In this document: one piece after another, positions 1 through 8,000 of the stretch
Position numbering within the stretch: the first letter of the stretch is position 1
Layout: each line of letters opens with the position of its first letter
Assembly: GCF_018131185.1 (NCBI RefSeq)
Contig: NZ_JAFCJE010000005.1
Span: 496,001-560,000, forward strand
Length of the DNA: 64,000 nucleotides
Direction of reading: 5' to 3'
DNA from: Bradyrhizobium diazoefficiens
GTDB taxonomy: Bacteria > Pseudomonadota > Alphaproteobacteria > Rhizobiales > Xanthobacteraceae
Program-made: the position numbers and the translations under genes
The notes under the pieces: generated by a model
What the model was told of the DNA's origin: nothing
Databases searched by the model: none
Seen by the model: only the letters and a program-made list of their open reading frames with translations

Positions 1-77
1 TGTGCCGCGGATGCGGCGGCGAGACAGAGCGCGGCCGTAGCCACGGCGCGCAGGTTTCGAATCAACGCTGAAATCAT
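1..77 (-). CDS. 5' end of a secreted protein, cut by the window edge
   Basis: Reading leftward from an ATG at 77, the first 25 codons encode a typical Sec signal peptide: a short start, Arg residues, then an Ala/Leu-rich hydrophobic stretch ending in small residues (AAASAA). A purine-rich GAGGGA stretch lies about 9 nt upstream. The mature protein lies outside the window, so its function cannot be named. Its reading frame is open to the edge. Confidence 0.55.
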   Translation of the reverse strand, partial: MISALIRNLRAVATAALCLAAASAA

Positions 78-148
78 GCCTGGACGTTCCCTCTTCTTGG
101 CTGGGAACCTAGCTGCTCTGATCCGAAACCGGAAGACGGGAGTTTGTC

Positions 149-269
149 TCGTGCCCCGGACGCTGCGCAGCACGAAATGATGCGCCGCAGAGCCGGGGCC
201 CATGCTGCGGCACTCTGTGTCCCGGCTCTGCGCAGCAGCATTGCACGCTGCAGCGCGTCCGGGACACGA
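149..269. repeat. Intergenic palindromic repeat (REP-like)
   Basis: The ends of this stretch are near-perfect inverted copies (TCGTGCCCCGGA at 149-160 and TCCGGGACACGA at 258-269), and the interior is also self-complementary (GCAGAGCCGGG against CCCGGCTCTGC). A half-copy with closely similar sequence recurs at 50868-50923. It lies between two minus-strand genes and carries no plausible ORF of its own. Best read as a dispersed rhizobial palindromic element. Confidence 0.7.
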
Positions 270-293
270 GCCCGCAGCGTCCGTCCCGCGGAA

Positions 294-1229
294 TTACTTC
301 ACCGCCGAACCCTGGCGCGAGGCGATCACGACGCCGGCGAGCACCAGCGCGTAGCCGATCAGGTGGAACCGCTGCAGCGTTTCGCCGAGCAGCAGGATCG
401 CCATCGCCGAGCCGAACACCGGCACCAGATGGAAGAACGGCGCCGCCCGGTTCGGCCCGATCAGCGCCACGCCGCGGTTGAAGAAGAGATAGGCCAGCGT
501 CGAAGGGAAGATCAGGATGTAGCCCATCGTCGCCAGCGTGATCCCGTCGAAATGCAGCACGCGGCCGCTGGCCGCCTCCCATATCGCTGTGGGCAGCAGC
601 ATCGTCGCGCCGCAGCAGGTGGTGAAGGCCAGAAAGGAGAGCTGGTGGATCTTCGGCCGCCGCGGGATGAACACCGAGTAGAGTCCGAACGCCACCAGCG
701 AGGAGGCGAACATGAGGTCGCCCCGGTTGAAGCTGATGCTCGCGAGCGCGGCGAAATCGCCGCGCAGGATGATGACGAGCACGCCGAGCAGCGAGATTGC
801 GATGCCGGCGAGCTGCGCACCCGTCAGCCGCACGCCGAACAGCACCAGCGACCACAGCGCCACGAACAGGGGGCCTGCCGACTGGATCAGCAGCGCGTTC
901 AACGCCTCCGTGTACTGCATCGCCCAGTACGAGATCGCGTTGTTGAAGGCAAAGCCCACCAGCGACAGGAACAGCATCAGAGGCAGGCTCCTGCGCAAGG
1001 CAGGCCAGTCGCTCTTCAGGTGCGGCCAGGCGAACGGCAACAGGATCAGGAACACGCCGAACCAGCGAATCGTAGTCACCGTCAGCGGCGGCACATGCGC
1101 GCCGACATGGCGCGCGAGCACGATATTGCCGGCCCAGAACAGCGAGGTCAGGCTCAGCAGCAAGTAAGGCTGGTTGTTGAGCCAACTGGCCGGATTGGAG
1201 GCCTTTGGCGCGGGCGAAGCGATCGTCAT
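294..1229 (-). CDS. EamA/DMT-family membrane exporter, copy 1
   Basis: A 311-residue hydrophobic protein with the two-fold EamA (DUF6) layout of the drug/metabolite transporter superfamily. Its N-terminal WLNNQPYLLLSLTSLFWAGN leads into about ten membrane helices, as in RhaT/YdcZ-like exporters. It probably exports a small metabolite or amino acid across the inner membrane; the substrate cannot be read from sequence. It is paralogous to the gene at 1895-2827: same length, same WI/LNNQPYLLLS start, same LIG.NRAAPFFH.VPVFGS segment. It is divergent from the DUF1330 gene that starts at 1323. Confidence 0.88.
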   Translation of the reverse strand: MTIASPAPKASNPASWLNNQPYLLLSLTSLFWAGNIVLARHVGAHVPPLTVTTIRWFGVFLILLPFAWPHLKSDWPALRRSLPLMLFLSLVGFAFNNAISYWAMQYTEALNALLIQSAGPLFVALWSLVLFGVRLTGAQLAGIAISLLGVLVIILRGDFAALASISFNRGDLMFASSLVAFGLYSVFIPRRPKIHQLSFLAFTTCCGATMLLPTAIWEAASGRVLHFDGITLATMGYILIFPSTLAYLFFNRGVALIGPNRAAPFFHLVPVFGSAMAILLLGETLQRFHLIGYALVLAGVVIASRQGSAVK

Positions 1230-1322
1230 TGGCGTTGCTTACGAGCTTGCGCCGGATTGGCGTCATGGCACAAGTCACAGCGCCGCAATGCTACAATGCA
1301 GGCATGACCCGAGGAGGCGGCT

Positions 1323-1724
1323 TTGGCGGTTAATATGTTGAACATCGAGGGGCTGGAGCAGATCGATCCACAGTCGCCGGTGGTGATGTTGAACCTGATG
1401 CGTTTCCACGCGCGCTCGCGTGACGGCGACGGATCCGGCTGGGACGCATACTTGCGCTACAGCGCGATCACCGTCCCGATGATCAAGGCGCGCGGCGGCA
1501 CCTTGCTCTGGACCGGCGAGGCGAAGGCCATCGCGCTCGGACCGCACGCCGGCAACGACTGGGACTTTGTGGCGCTGGTCTATTATCCGACCGTCGCGGC
1601 CTTCCTCGACATGATGACCTCCGAAGCCTACGAGCGCGAAGCCGACCCGCATCGCCTCAATGGCTGCGCCGAGCACGTGATCATTGCGACCAGCGAGGCG
1701 TACAGCAAGTTCAGGACGAAGTAG
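1323..1724 (+). CDS. DUF1330-like small protein
   Basis: A 133-residue soluble protein that resembles the DUF1330 / dimeric alpha-beta-barrel group: VVMLNLMRFH near the N-terminus, a central GGTLLWTGEAKAIALGP and DWDFVALVYYPTVAAFLDM. Such proteins are small stand-alone ferredoxin-like folds of unknown role. The start is taken as TTG at 1323 because GAGGAGG (1311-1317) sits 5 nt upstream; the in-frame ATG at 1335 would be 17 nt away. It sits between two paralogous exporters, which suggests a shared metabolite (inference only). Confidence 0.8.
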   Translation: MAVNMLNIEGLEQIDPQSPVVMLNLMRFHARSRDGDGSGWDAYLRYSAITVPMIKARGGTLLWTGEAKAIALGPHAGNDWDFVALVYYPTVAAFLDMMTSEAYEREADPHRLNGCAEHVIIATSEAYSKFRTK

Positions 1725-1745
1725 GAATGTCTGTGGCGCGGCTCT

Positions 1746-1889
1746 TTCCCTCTCCCCTTGTGGGAGAGGGTGGCTCGCCGCGATAGCGGCGAGACGGGTG
1801 AGGGGTTCTCTCCTCACGGACAATCGCGCGAGTGGAGAGAACCCCTCATCCGGCGCTTCGCGCCACCTTCTCCCGCAAGGGGAGAAGGA
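1746..1889. repeat. Long inverted repeat between converging genes
   Basis: The left arm (CCCTCTCCCCTTGTGGGAGA ... GGGTGAGGGGTTCTCTCC) pairs with the right arm (GAGAGAACCCCTCATCCGGC ... CTTCTCCCGCAAGGGGAGA). The two arms are imperfect inverted copies of about 60 nt, and each contains its own small hairpin. It separates the converging DUF1330 and exporter genes and may also stop transcription. A short related hairpin occurs at 41465-41486. Confidence 0.75.
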
Positions 1890-1894
1890 AGAAT

Positions 1895-2827
1895 TCAACT
1901 CGCCTGCGTCCTCGACGCCACGAACACGCCCGACAGCACCAATGCAAAACCGATGAAGTGGAACGCCTGGGGGAGTTCGCCCAGAAAAAACATCGCCATG
2001 ATCGAGCCGAACACCGGCACGACGTGGAAGAACGGCGCGGCGCGGTTGGCGCCGATCAGGCGCACGCCGCGATTGAAGCAGAGATAGGCGAGCGTCGAGG
2101 GAAACACCGCGACGTAGAACAGCGTCAAGAGATTCGGCCCGTCGAGCATCATGACCGGGCGCGCGTACAATTCCCAGATCTCCAGCGGAATGAGGCAGGC
2201 GGCGCCGACCCCGAAGGTGAAGGCGAGGAACGACAGGCCGTGCATCGGCGGACGCTTCAGGCTCAGCACCGAATACAGCCCGAAGATCACTAGCGCGCCG
2301 ATGAAGATGAGATCGCCCTTGTTGAACTCGATGCTCGAAAGCGTGGTGAAATCGCCGTGCAGCAGGATCGTGAGCACGCCGCACATCGACAGCAGCACGC
2401 CGAACGCCTGCGCCGCGGTGAGCCTGATGCCGAGGATGGCCAGCGACCACAGCGCCACGATCAGCGGCGCGGATGACTGCAGCAGCAGCGTGTTGAGGGC
2501 CTGGGTATGTTCCAGCGCCCAATATTGCAGCGTGTTGAAGGCGCCGATGCCGGCGACAGACAGCGTGACCATCAGGCCGAGCTTGCCGCGGATCGCGGGC
2601 CAGTCCTGCGCGAGATGCTTCCAGGCGAACGGCAGCACCAGCAGGAAGGCGAAGAACCAGCGCAGGAACGACAGCGTGACCGGCGGGATGTGGCCGGCGG
2701 CGAGGCGCCCGACGATGGCGTTGCCGGCCCAGCACAGCGCGGTGATGCTGAGCAGCAGATAAGGCTGGTTGGCGATCCAGCTATGACCGGATGTTTCCGC
2801 GCTGGTGGTTTGACCGGTGGCGGACAT
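1895..2827 (-). CDS. EamA/DMT-family membrane exporter, copy 2
   Basis: A 310-residue multi-pass protein of the same EamA (DMT) family as 294-1229. The frame is open for 43 more codons upstream, but that extension is Pro/Arg-rich and unlike its paralogue. The start is therefore set at the ATG at 2827 (MSATGQTTSAETSGH), just before the conserved WIANQPYLLLSITALCWAGN. Duplicated EamA domains with 10 helices are expected. Substrate unknown. Likely a tandem duplication, with the DUF1330 gene left between the copies. Confidence 0.88.
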   Translation of the reverse strand: MSATGQTTSAETSGHSWIANQPYLLLSITALCWAGNAIVGRLAAGHIPPVTLSFLRWFFAFLLVLPFAWKHLAQDWPAIRGKLGLMVTLSVAGIGAFNTLQYWALEHTQALNTLLLQSSAPLIVALWSLAILGIRLTAAQAFGVLLSMCGVLTILLHGDFTTLSSIEFNKGDLIFIGALVIFGLYSVLSLKRPPMHGLSFLAFTFGVGAACLIPLEIWELYARPVMMLDGPNLLTLFYVAVFPSTLAYLCFNRGVRLIGANRAAPFFHVVPVFGSIMAMFFLGELPQAFHFIGFALVLSGVFVASRTQAS

Positions 2828-3248
2828 TGTGTCTGGTGGGCCCCGCGTACACCGAGGCTTCCGGCCCGGCGGGATCCGGGCCGGCTGATCGCCCGGCGCT
2901 GCCCAAAGACACGGAAATCGAAGTTGCTTCAACGGGGCCGGATGCATCGCGACCATGCAGCGGCGGATCGAGCCTCTTACGCTTTGGTCGAAGGGAGCGC
3001 GCCGACGGCGAAGGTTTCTGGATTTTCCGGGGATATCAAAGGCTTGGAGCGGCCTCGAAGCCCTGAAAAAGTCCGGTTCTTGCTTGCCTAGAGAGGCTGC
3101 TTCCTTTATCCGGTTGGGCTGCCTCGCGTGCGATCGGCCTTGGGCCGGGAATTGGGCTGGGCGCAGGCATGATCCCGGAAAAGTGGGTCCCGGTTTTCTG
3201 TTCGGATCATACCACCTACAGAGAAAATCTTCGAAGGATTACCCGCGA
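2828..3248. other. Intergenic region upstream of purA
   Basis: These 421 bases separate the divergent exporter and purA. I see no convincing gene. An ORF in the purA frame is open through here, but its predicted residues are atypical and purA has a family-standard start at 3249. The one recognisable item is the small inverted repeat at 3168-3210. Confidence 0.6.
3168..3210. repeat. Short dispersed rhizobial inverted repeat
   Basis: CATGATCCCGGAAAAGTGGG followed by a GTTTTCTG stretch and closing with GGATCAT. The outer ATGATCC and GGATCAT are inverted copies. This matches the widespread rhizobial intergenic motif of the form catgatcc-gaaaagtggg-ccggttttc-gatcat (recalled from general knowledge of these genomes, not searched). 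It lies about 40 nt upstream of purA and could sit in its 5' untranslated region. Confidence 0.6.
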
Positions 3249-4541
3249 ATGGCCAATGTTGTCGTCGTCGGCGCCCAATGGGGCGACGAAGGGAAGGGCA
3301 AGATCGTCGACTGGTTGTCGGAGCAGGCGGACATCGTCGTCCGCTTCCAGGGCGGCCATAACGCCGGCCACACGCTCGTCATCAACGGCAAGACCTACAA
3401 GCTCGCGCTGCTGCCGTCCGGCGTGCTCCGCGAGGGCAAGCTATCGGTGATCGGCAATGGCGTGGTGTTCGATCCTGCCGCCTTCCTCGACGAGGTCACC
3501 AAGTTGCGCTCGCAGGGCGTCGATATCAGCCCCGACAACCTGCGCGTTGCGGAAAACGTCACATTGATCCTGCCGCTGCACCGCGAGCTCGATGCGCACC
3601 GCGAATCCGCCAGCGCGGCGACCGCGATCGGCACCACCCGGCGCGGCATCGGCCCCGCCTATGAGGACAAGGTCGGCCGCCGCGCCATCCGCCTGATGGA
3701 CCTCGCCGACCTCGACACGCTTCCGCACAAGATCGACCGCCTGCTGGCCCACCACAATGCGCTGCGCCGCGGCCTCAACCTGCCGGAGTTCGACGGCAAG
3801 GATATCCTCAAGGAACTGACCGCGCTGGCGCCGCAGCTTCTGCCCTACGCCGAGACGGTGTGGCGGCTGCTCGACATCAAGCGTCGCGAAGGCAAGCGCA
3901 TGCTGTTCGAGGGCGCGCAGGGCGCGCTGCTCGACGTCGACCACGGAACCTATCCTTACGTCACCTCGTCCAACACGGTGGCGGCGCAGGCCGCGACCGG
4001 CGCCGGCCTCGGGCCGGCTGCGGTCGGCTACGTGCTCGGCCTGTGCAAGGCCTACACGACCCGCGTCGGCCAAGGCCCGTTCCCGACCGAGCAGGACAAC
4101 GAGACCGGCCGCAAGATCGGCGAGCGCGGCCGCGAGTTCGGCACCAACACCGGCCGCCCGCGCCGCTGCGGCTGGTTCGATGCCGTGCTGGTTCGCCAGG
4201 CGGTCCGCACCTGCGGCATCAACGGGCTGGCGCTGACCAAGCTCGACATCCTCGACGGCTTCGACACGATCGAGGTCTGCACCGGCTACAAGCTCGACGG
4301 CAAGGAGATCGACCATTTCCCGGCCGGCGAGGGCGCCCAGGCCCGGGTCGAGCCGATCTACGAGACCATCGAGGGCTGGAAGGAGCCGACCGCCAGTGCG
4401 CGGTCCTGGGCCGACCTGCCGGCCCAGGCCATCAAATATGTCCGGCGGATCGAGGAATTGGTGGGGTGCCCGGTCGCACTTCTTTCCACCAGCCCCGAAC
4501 GCGAGGATACTATCTTGGTGCAAAACCCGTTTGAGGCTTAA
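3249..4541 (+). CDS. purA: Adenylosuccinate synthetase
   Basis: A 430-residue enzyme that joins IMP and aspartate with GTP to form adenylosuccinate, the first committed step to AMP. The N-terminus has the diagnostic VVVVGAQWGDEGKGKIVDW (P-loop with the catalytic Asp), followed by GGHNAGHT. TTRRGIGPAYEDK, FEGAQGALLDVDHGTYPYVT and the C-terminal TRVGQGPFPTE and STSPERED are also family-typical. The start is ATG at 3249; length and N-terminus match the family, so the upstream open frame is not used. The next gene begins 37 nt downstream on the same strand. Confidence 0.98.
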   Translation: MANVVVVGAQWGDEGKGKIVDWLSEQADIVVRFQGGHNAGHTLVINGKTYKLALLPSGVLREGKLSVIGNGVVFDPAAFLDEVTKLRSQGVDISPDNLRVAENVTLILPLHRELDAHRESASAATAIGTTRRGIGPAYEDKVGRRAIRLMDLADLDTLPHKIDRLLAHHNALRRGLNLPEFDGKDILKELTALAPQLLPYAETVWRLLDIKRREGKRMLFEGAQGALLDVDHGTYPYVTSSNTVAAQAATGAGLGPAAVGYVLGLCKAYTTRVGQGPFPTEQDNETGRKIGERGREFGTNTGRPRRCGWFDAVLVRQAVRTCGINGLALTKLDILDGFDTIEVCTGYKLDGKEIDHFPAGEGAQARVEPIYETIEGWKEPTASARSWADLPAQAIKYVRRIEELVGCPVALLSTSPEREDTILVQNPFEA

Positions 4542-4578
4542 CGATCTCTTACCAGGACGCGGGTATAGTTGAGTTGAA

Positions 4579-6180
4579 ATGGCTGATTACTATCCGCTGA
4601 TCGCCCGCGCTATTGCCGCCCTGGACCCGAACGCTCCCGGCGAAAGCCGTCGCGCGCTCTATGAGCGGGCGCGCACCGCCCTGATCGCGCAGTTGCGCAG
4701 CGTACAGCCGCCGCTCTCCGAATCCGAGATCACCCGCGAAAGGTTGTCGCTGGAGGAGGCCGTCCGCAAGGTCGAATCGGAGGCTGCCCAGCGTGCCCGC
4801 GAGGCCTCGCGCCCCGGTGGGGGCGGGCGCAGCGGCAGCAGCGGCGACGCCTTTCGCCGCGCCAGCACAAGAGCCACTGAAGGCAACGCGGCTGCGGCCT
4901 CGCCGCCTCCGCCGCGTACGCGTCCGGCTCCGCCGCCGCCCCGGGCCGACCGTCCGTCCTTCAACGTCGATGACCAGGGCGAGGCGCAGCGTCCGCCGCG
5001 CGCGCCCCGTTTCGACGCCCCGCGCCAACCGGGACCGTCTGCCCCGCCACCGATGCCGGAGCCGGCCGGACGCGATCGCGCCGGTGCGCGCCGTCCGCCT
5101 GATGCCGGACCGCCGCCGCCGCTGCCGCCGGCACCGGGCGTGCGCGGCTTCCGCGACATCACGGCCGATGCCAATGATCTCGGCGGCGCTGCCGCGCAGG
5201 CCAGCCGCGCCGCACGCCGCACCTACGCCAACGTGCCCTCGCCCACGCCGGAATTCGATCGGCTCGAGCCGAGCCTGGAAAACCGCGCCGGCGAGTCCGA
5301 GGCGCCCTATTCCTACGACGAGTCGATCGAGGAGGCGGAGCGCTACGCGCCGCAGCCGTCTTCGCCGCGGCCGCGCATCGCGCCCGAGCGCGAGGCCAAG
5401 AAGCGCGTCCGCACCGGCTCCGCCTTCCCGTTCAAGAGCGCGATCGCCGTCGGCATCGTGCTCATCCTGGTCGGCGCCGGCATCCTCTGGGGCAAGCAGC
5501 TGGTCCAGATCGTCAACGGCTTTCTCAAGCCGTCCGCGACGCAGGTGGCGGACACGCCCGCGCCGGCGCAGCCGCAGAGCAAGCCGAAGATCCCCGATCG
5601 CGTCGGGCAGCCTTCGGCCAGCGACCAGCCCGTCGCGCCGGTGGCGCAGAAGGTGGTGCTCTACGACGAGGATCCGTCCGATCCGAAGGGCAAGCAATAT
5701 GTCGGCTCGGTGGTGTGGCGGCTGGAGCCGATCAAGGCGTCGGGCAACCAGAAGGCCGACGTCGCCGTGCGCGCCGACATCGAGATTCCCGACCGCAAGT
5801 TCAAGATGACGATGTCGTTCCGCCGCAACACCGATTCCTCGCTGCCGGCGAGCCACACGGCGGAGCTGACCTTCATCCTGCCGCCGGATTTTCCCGGCGG
5901 CAGCGTCTCCAACGTGCCGGGAATCCTGATGAAGTCGAACGAGCAGGCCCGCGGCACGCCGCTCGCAGGGCTCGCGGTCAAGGTCACCGACGGCTTCTTC
6001 CTGGTCGGCCTGTCGAATGTCGACGCCGACCGCTCCCGCAACGTCCAGCTCCTGAAGGAGCGCTCGTGGTTCGACGTGCCGCTGGTCTATGCCAACCAGC
6101 GCCGCGCCATCATCGCCATCGAGAAGGGCGCCCCCGGCGAACGCGCCTTCAACGACGCCTTCGCGCAGTGGGGCGACTAG
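4579..6180 (+). CDS. Proline-rich single-pass membrane protein, function unknown
   Basis: A 533-residue protein in three parts. Residues 1-80 are helical and charged (ADYYPLIARAIAALDPN, then an Arg/Glu-rich helix). Residues 85-270 are low-complexity, rich in Pro, Arg and Ala. A single hydrophobic helix lies at about 284-303 (SAIAVGIVLILVGAGILWG). Residues 320-533 form a folded C-terminal domain probably exposed to the periplasm. It starts 37 nt after purA on the same strand, so the two may be co-transcribed. No catalytic motif is visible. I recognise it only as a conserved rhizobial hypothetical; a scaffold or envelope role is a guess. Confidence 0.8.
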   Translation: MADYYPLIARAIAALDPNAPGESRRALYERARTALIAQLRSVQPPLSESEITRERLSLEEAVRKVESEAAQRAREASRPGGGGRSGSSGDAFRRASTRATEGNAAAASPPPPRTRPAPPPPRADRPSFNVDDQGEAQRPPRAPRFDAPRQPGPSAPPPMPEPAGRDRAGARRPPDAGPPPPLPPAPGVRGFRDITADANDLGGAAAQASRAARRTYANVPSPTPEFDRLEPSLENRAGESEAPYSYDESIEEAERYAPQPSSPRPRIAPEREAKKRVRTGSAFPFKSAIAVGIVLILVGAGILWGKQLVQIVNGFLKPSATQVADTPAPAQPQSKPKIPDRVGQPSASDQPVAPVAQKVVLYDEDPSDPKGKQYVGSVVWRLEPIKASGNQKADVAVRADIEIPDRKFKMTMSFRRNTDSSLPASHTAELTFILPPDFPGGSVSNVPGILMKSNEQARGTPLAGLAVKVTDGFFLVGLSNVDADRSRNVQLLKERSWFDVPLVYANQRRAIIAIEKGAPGERAFNDAFAQWGD

Positions 6181-6185
6181 GCTGC

Positions 6186-6310
6186 TGTCATTCCGGGGCG
6201 TGCGAAGCACGAACCCGGAATCCATCGTGCAGCGGGTGACGTCGAGAAATGGATTCCGGGCTCGACGTTTCCGGGCCGCGCTTTGCGCGGTCCCGTCGCC
6301 CGGAATGACA
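6186..6310. repeat. REP-like palindromic element
   Basis: Bounded by TGTCATTCCGGG on the left and CCCGGAATGACA on the right, which are perfect inverted copies. The interior also folds (TGCGAAGCACGAACCCGGAA, GGATTCCGGGCTCG). It fills the space between two converging genes and has no coding potential of its own. It belongs to the same broad class as the elements at 37352-37508 and 42624-42709. Confidence 0.75.
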
Positions 6311-6326
6311 ACTGGATGGTCCGGCG

Positions 6327-6602
6327 CTACTGCGCCGCCGCTTCCCGCTTGCGCGATGCAGTTGCGGCACCGGCCTCGCGGTCCATCACGGCGCGGCAGC
6401 CGGGGCTGACTTGCGCCTTGTTCCGCACCATGCAGGCCCTGACCCTGGGGATGTCCGGGATTTCACCGGAGCACAGCCGCATCGCATCGCCCGTGCACAT
6501 CTGCTGCGCTTCGGACGAGAAGGCGAGGCCGGGTGAGGTCTGGAGTGCGATGGCGGTGGTTGCGACGACGAAAAGCGAAGCGATGGTCTGAGTGCGTGTC
6601 AT
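6327..6602 (-). CDS. Small secreted cysteine-rich protein, copy 1
   Basis: A 91-residue protein starting at ATG 6602 (MTRTQTIASLFVVATTAIAL), a clear Sec signal peptide cleaved near residue 26. The mature part has four cysteines in a C-x3-D-x3-LC ... ACM-x2-NKAQVS-x-GC arrangement, followed by an Ala/Arg-rich tail. The same pattern occurs in the protein at 7128-7370, so these are paralogues. The spacing resembles the GLG1-type cysteine-rich repeat (family assignment is tentative). Two disulfides in the periplasm are likely. A longer upstream frame exists but lacks a signal peptide. Confidence 0.75.
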   Translation of the reverse strand: MTRTQTIASLFVVATTAIALQTSPGLAFSSEAQQMCTGDAMRLCSGEIPDIPRVRACMVRNKAQVSPGCRAVMDREAGAATASRKREAAAQ

Positions 6603-6859
6603 GCAGAATGGGTCCCCGATGTCCCTGGGCTTGAGCCACTTGGTTTTTTGGGGCGCCGCACGCGACTTGATCTGCCGCATGTCACAGCCTTCACGTCGGG
6701 AACCTTGTCCCGCATGTGGTCGCTCGATTTCTTGATGTTCGAATCGAAAAGTGCTGCGCCGCCCGAGCGAAGTATGCGCCATTGTCGAGCGGCTGCAATG
6801 GTCGACATGAAGGAATTTGCAGTTGTTGCATCGACGTCACGCACAGAGCGTGCGCGCGA

Positions 6860-7090
6860 TCAAATCAGCCGATCAGAGGACGCGCTCGCTTGTTCCGCAT
6901 CGGTGGCGCCGAGCGCGGCTGCGTGTTCCTCGATGGCGGTGACGCCCTTGGCGGTGAGCTCGAACAGGTCGCCGTCCTTCATCACGTAACCGTCCGCGAT
7001 CAGTTGCCCCATCTTGCCTTGCCGATCGTCGGCGAAGGCAACGGATTGGCTGATGTCCCGCAGGATCGAGAGCTGTTCGTCGCGCAACAT
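6860..7090 (-). CDS. Small protein of unknown function, possible winged-helix fold
   Basis: A 76-residue soluble protein: MLRDEQLSILRDISQSVAF, then KMGQLIADGYVMKDGDLFEL and TAKGVTAIEEHAAAL. The pattern (helix, helix, DGYV-x-DGD-strand-LTAKG) resembles the small winged-helix domains in which 'L..-.GYV....-..Y.LT.KG' forms the wing, but DNA binding is not shown. GGAG lies about 9 nt before ATG 7090, which favours it over the ATG at 7105. It sits between the two Cys-rich secreted genes and could regulate them (inference). Confidence 0.6.
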   Translation of the reverse strand: MLRDEQLSILRDISQSVAFADDRQGKMGQLIADGYVMKDGDLFELTAKGVTAIEEHAAALGATDAEQASASSDRLI

Positions 7091-7127
7091 GGCTTCACTC
7101 TCCATTCGCTGGGGATGGTCGTAGTCC

Positions 7128-7370
7128 TCACATGCCGTGGCTCTGAAAGACCTTGCTGCACGACTTCGACAGCTTGGCCCGGTTGGCTTGCAGGCAGCTC
7201 TGCACGGCGCCGTCATTGCCGAGGTCCTTGCGACAGAAGCGCTGCGCGTCTCGCGAGCAGGCCTGCTGTTCCTGCGGCGTTCCCATATGGCCTTGCGCAA
7301 GGGCGGGCGGGTTCGACAGGCCGGTCAGGGCCGCCAGCGTGACTGTCGCCAGAAGAAATTTGCGGGCCAT
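7128..7370 (-). CDS. Small secreted cysteine-rich protein, copy 2
   Basis: An 80-residue protein from ATG 7370 (GGAG 7 nt upstream), with the signal peptide MARKFLLATVTLAALTGLSN and a cut near ALAQ. The mature region reads QQACSRDAQRFC, then a spacer, then QSCLQANRAKLSKSC. This is the same four-cysteine layout as 6327-6602, with conserved D, N, K/R and S positions. A periplasmic disulfide-bonded peptide is likely; its function is unknown. The order is copy 2, winged-helix-like gene, copy 1, all on the minus strand, though gaps are too wide to assert one operon. Confidence 0.72.
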   Translation of the reverse strand: MARKFLLATVTLAALTGLSNPPALAQGHMGTPQEQQACSRDAQRFCRKDLGNDGAVQSCLQANRAKLSKSCSKVFQSHGM

Positions 7371-7512
7371 GGACGGCTCCAATGTGACAGGGACAATTCA
7401 GGTCCTGTCTGAACTCGTCGCTGTGTCACTTGTTCCCGCAAAGGCAGGTCCGCCCCGCTATTCAAGGTTCCCACGGCGCTGCTATAACACTGAAGAAGTG
7501 TGAGGGTGTTCG

Positions 7513-7938
7513 ATGAAACGCTATCTGGTGTTTGCGCTGGTCGGCCCGTTCGTCGGCGGGTTCCTGCTGCTGCTGACGACGACCTATCAGTCCGGCTATT
7601 GGACCCAGACCAGTCTCGGCGAGGTCGGCAAGCTGTTCGCAGTGTTCTTCAAGACCCTGCAATACAGCTATCTGTTCGGCTTCCTGCCCGCGCTGATGAT
7701 CGGCGCGGTCGACGACATCCTGGTCCATATCAGGCGCATCGGCCCTGGCTTGCGGATGCTGCTGGTCGGCCTGTTCGCCTTCGTGCTGGCTTCGCTCACC
7801 TACAGTTCGCGCGGGCCGGACTCGGGCGCGGTGCAGTTCATCCTGTACGGCCTCGTCGGGTTCGTGCCGGCGGTGATTTCGTCCTGGCTCGTGCACAGAT
7901 ACGTCAAGGAGCCGCAAGCAGTGGCGGCGCCGACCTGA
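7513..7938 (+). CDS. Small inner-membrane protein of unknown function
   Basis: A 141-residue protein with about four membrane helices: YLVFALVGPFVGGFLLLL, the YLFGFLPALMIGAVDD segment, MLLVGLFAFVLASLTYSS and FILYGLVGFVPAVISSWLV. The start is ATG 7513, preceded by GTGTGAGGG. It resembles a rhizobial DUF family of small membrane proteins (possibly DUF5413, not verified). No catalytic or transport motif is visible. The next gene, at 8001, is on the same strand but 62 nt away. Confidence 0.72.
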   Translation: MKRYLVFALVGPFVGGFLLLLTTTYQSGYWTQTSLGEVGKLFAVFFKTLQYSYLFGFLPALMIGAVDDILVHIRRIGPGLRMLLVGLFAFVLASLTYSSRGPDSGAVQFILYGLVGFVPAVISSWLVHRYVKEPQAVAAPT

Positions 7939-8000
7939 GCGCGCGACTTTAGAGCGCGGCGCAGCAACCTTTCGCCGCGGCGGCGCGTTCCTTCGAGGCC

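Noticed and set aside
2955..3248. A 98-codon N-terminal extension of purA
   Set aside because: PurA proteins start at the VVVVGAQWGDEGKGK segment; the extension has non-coding-like composition and crosses a dispersed repeat.
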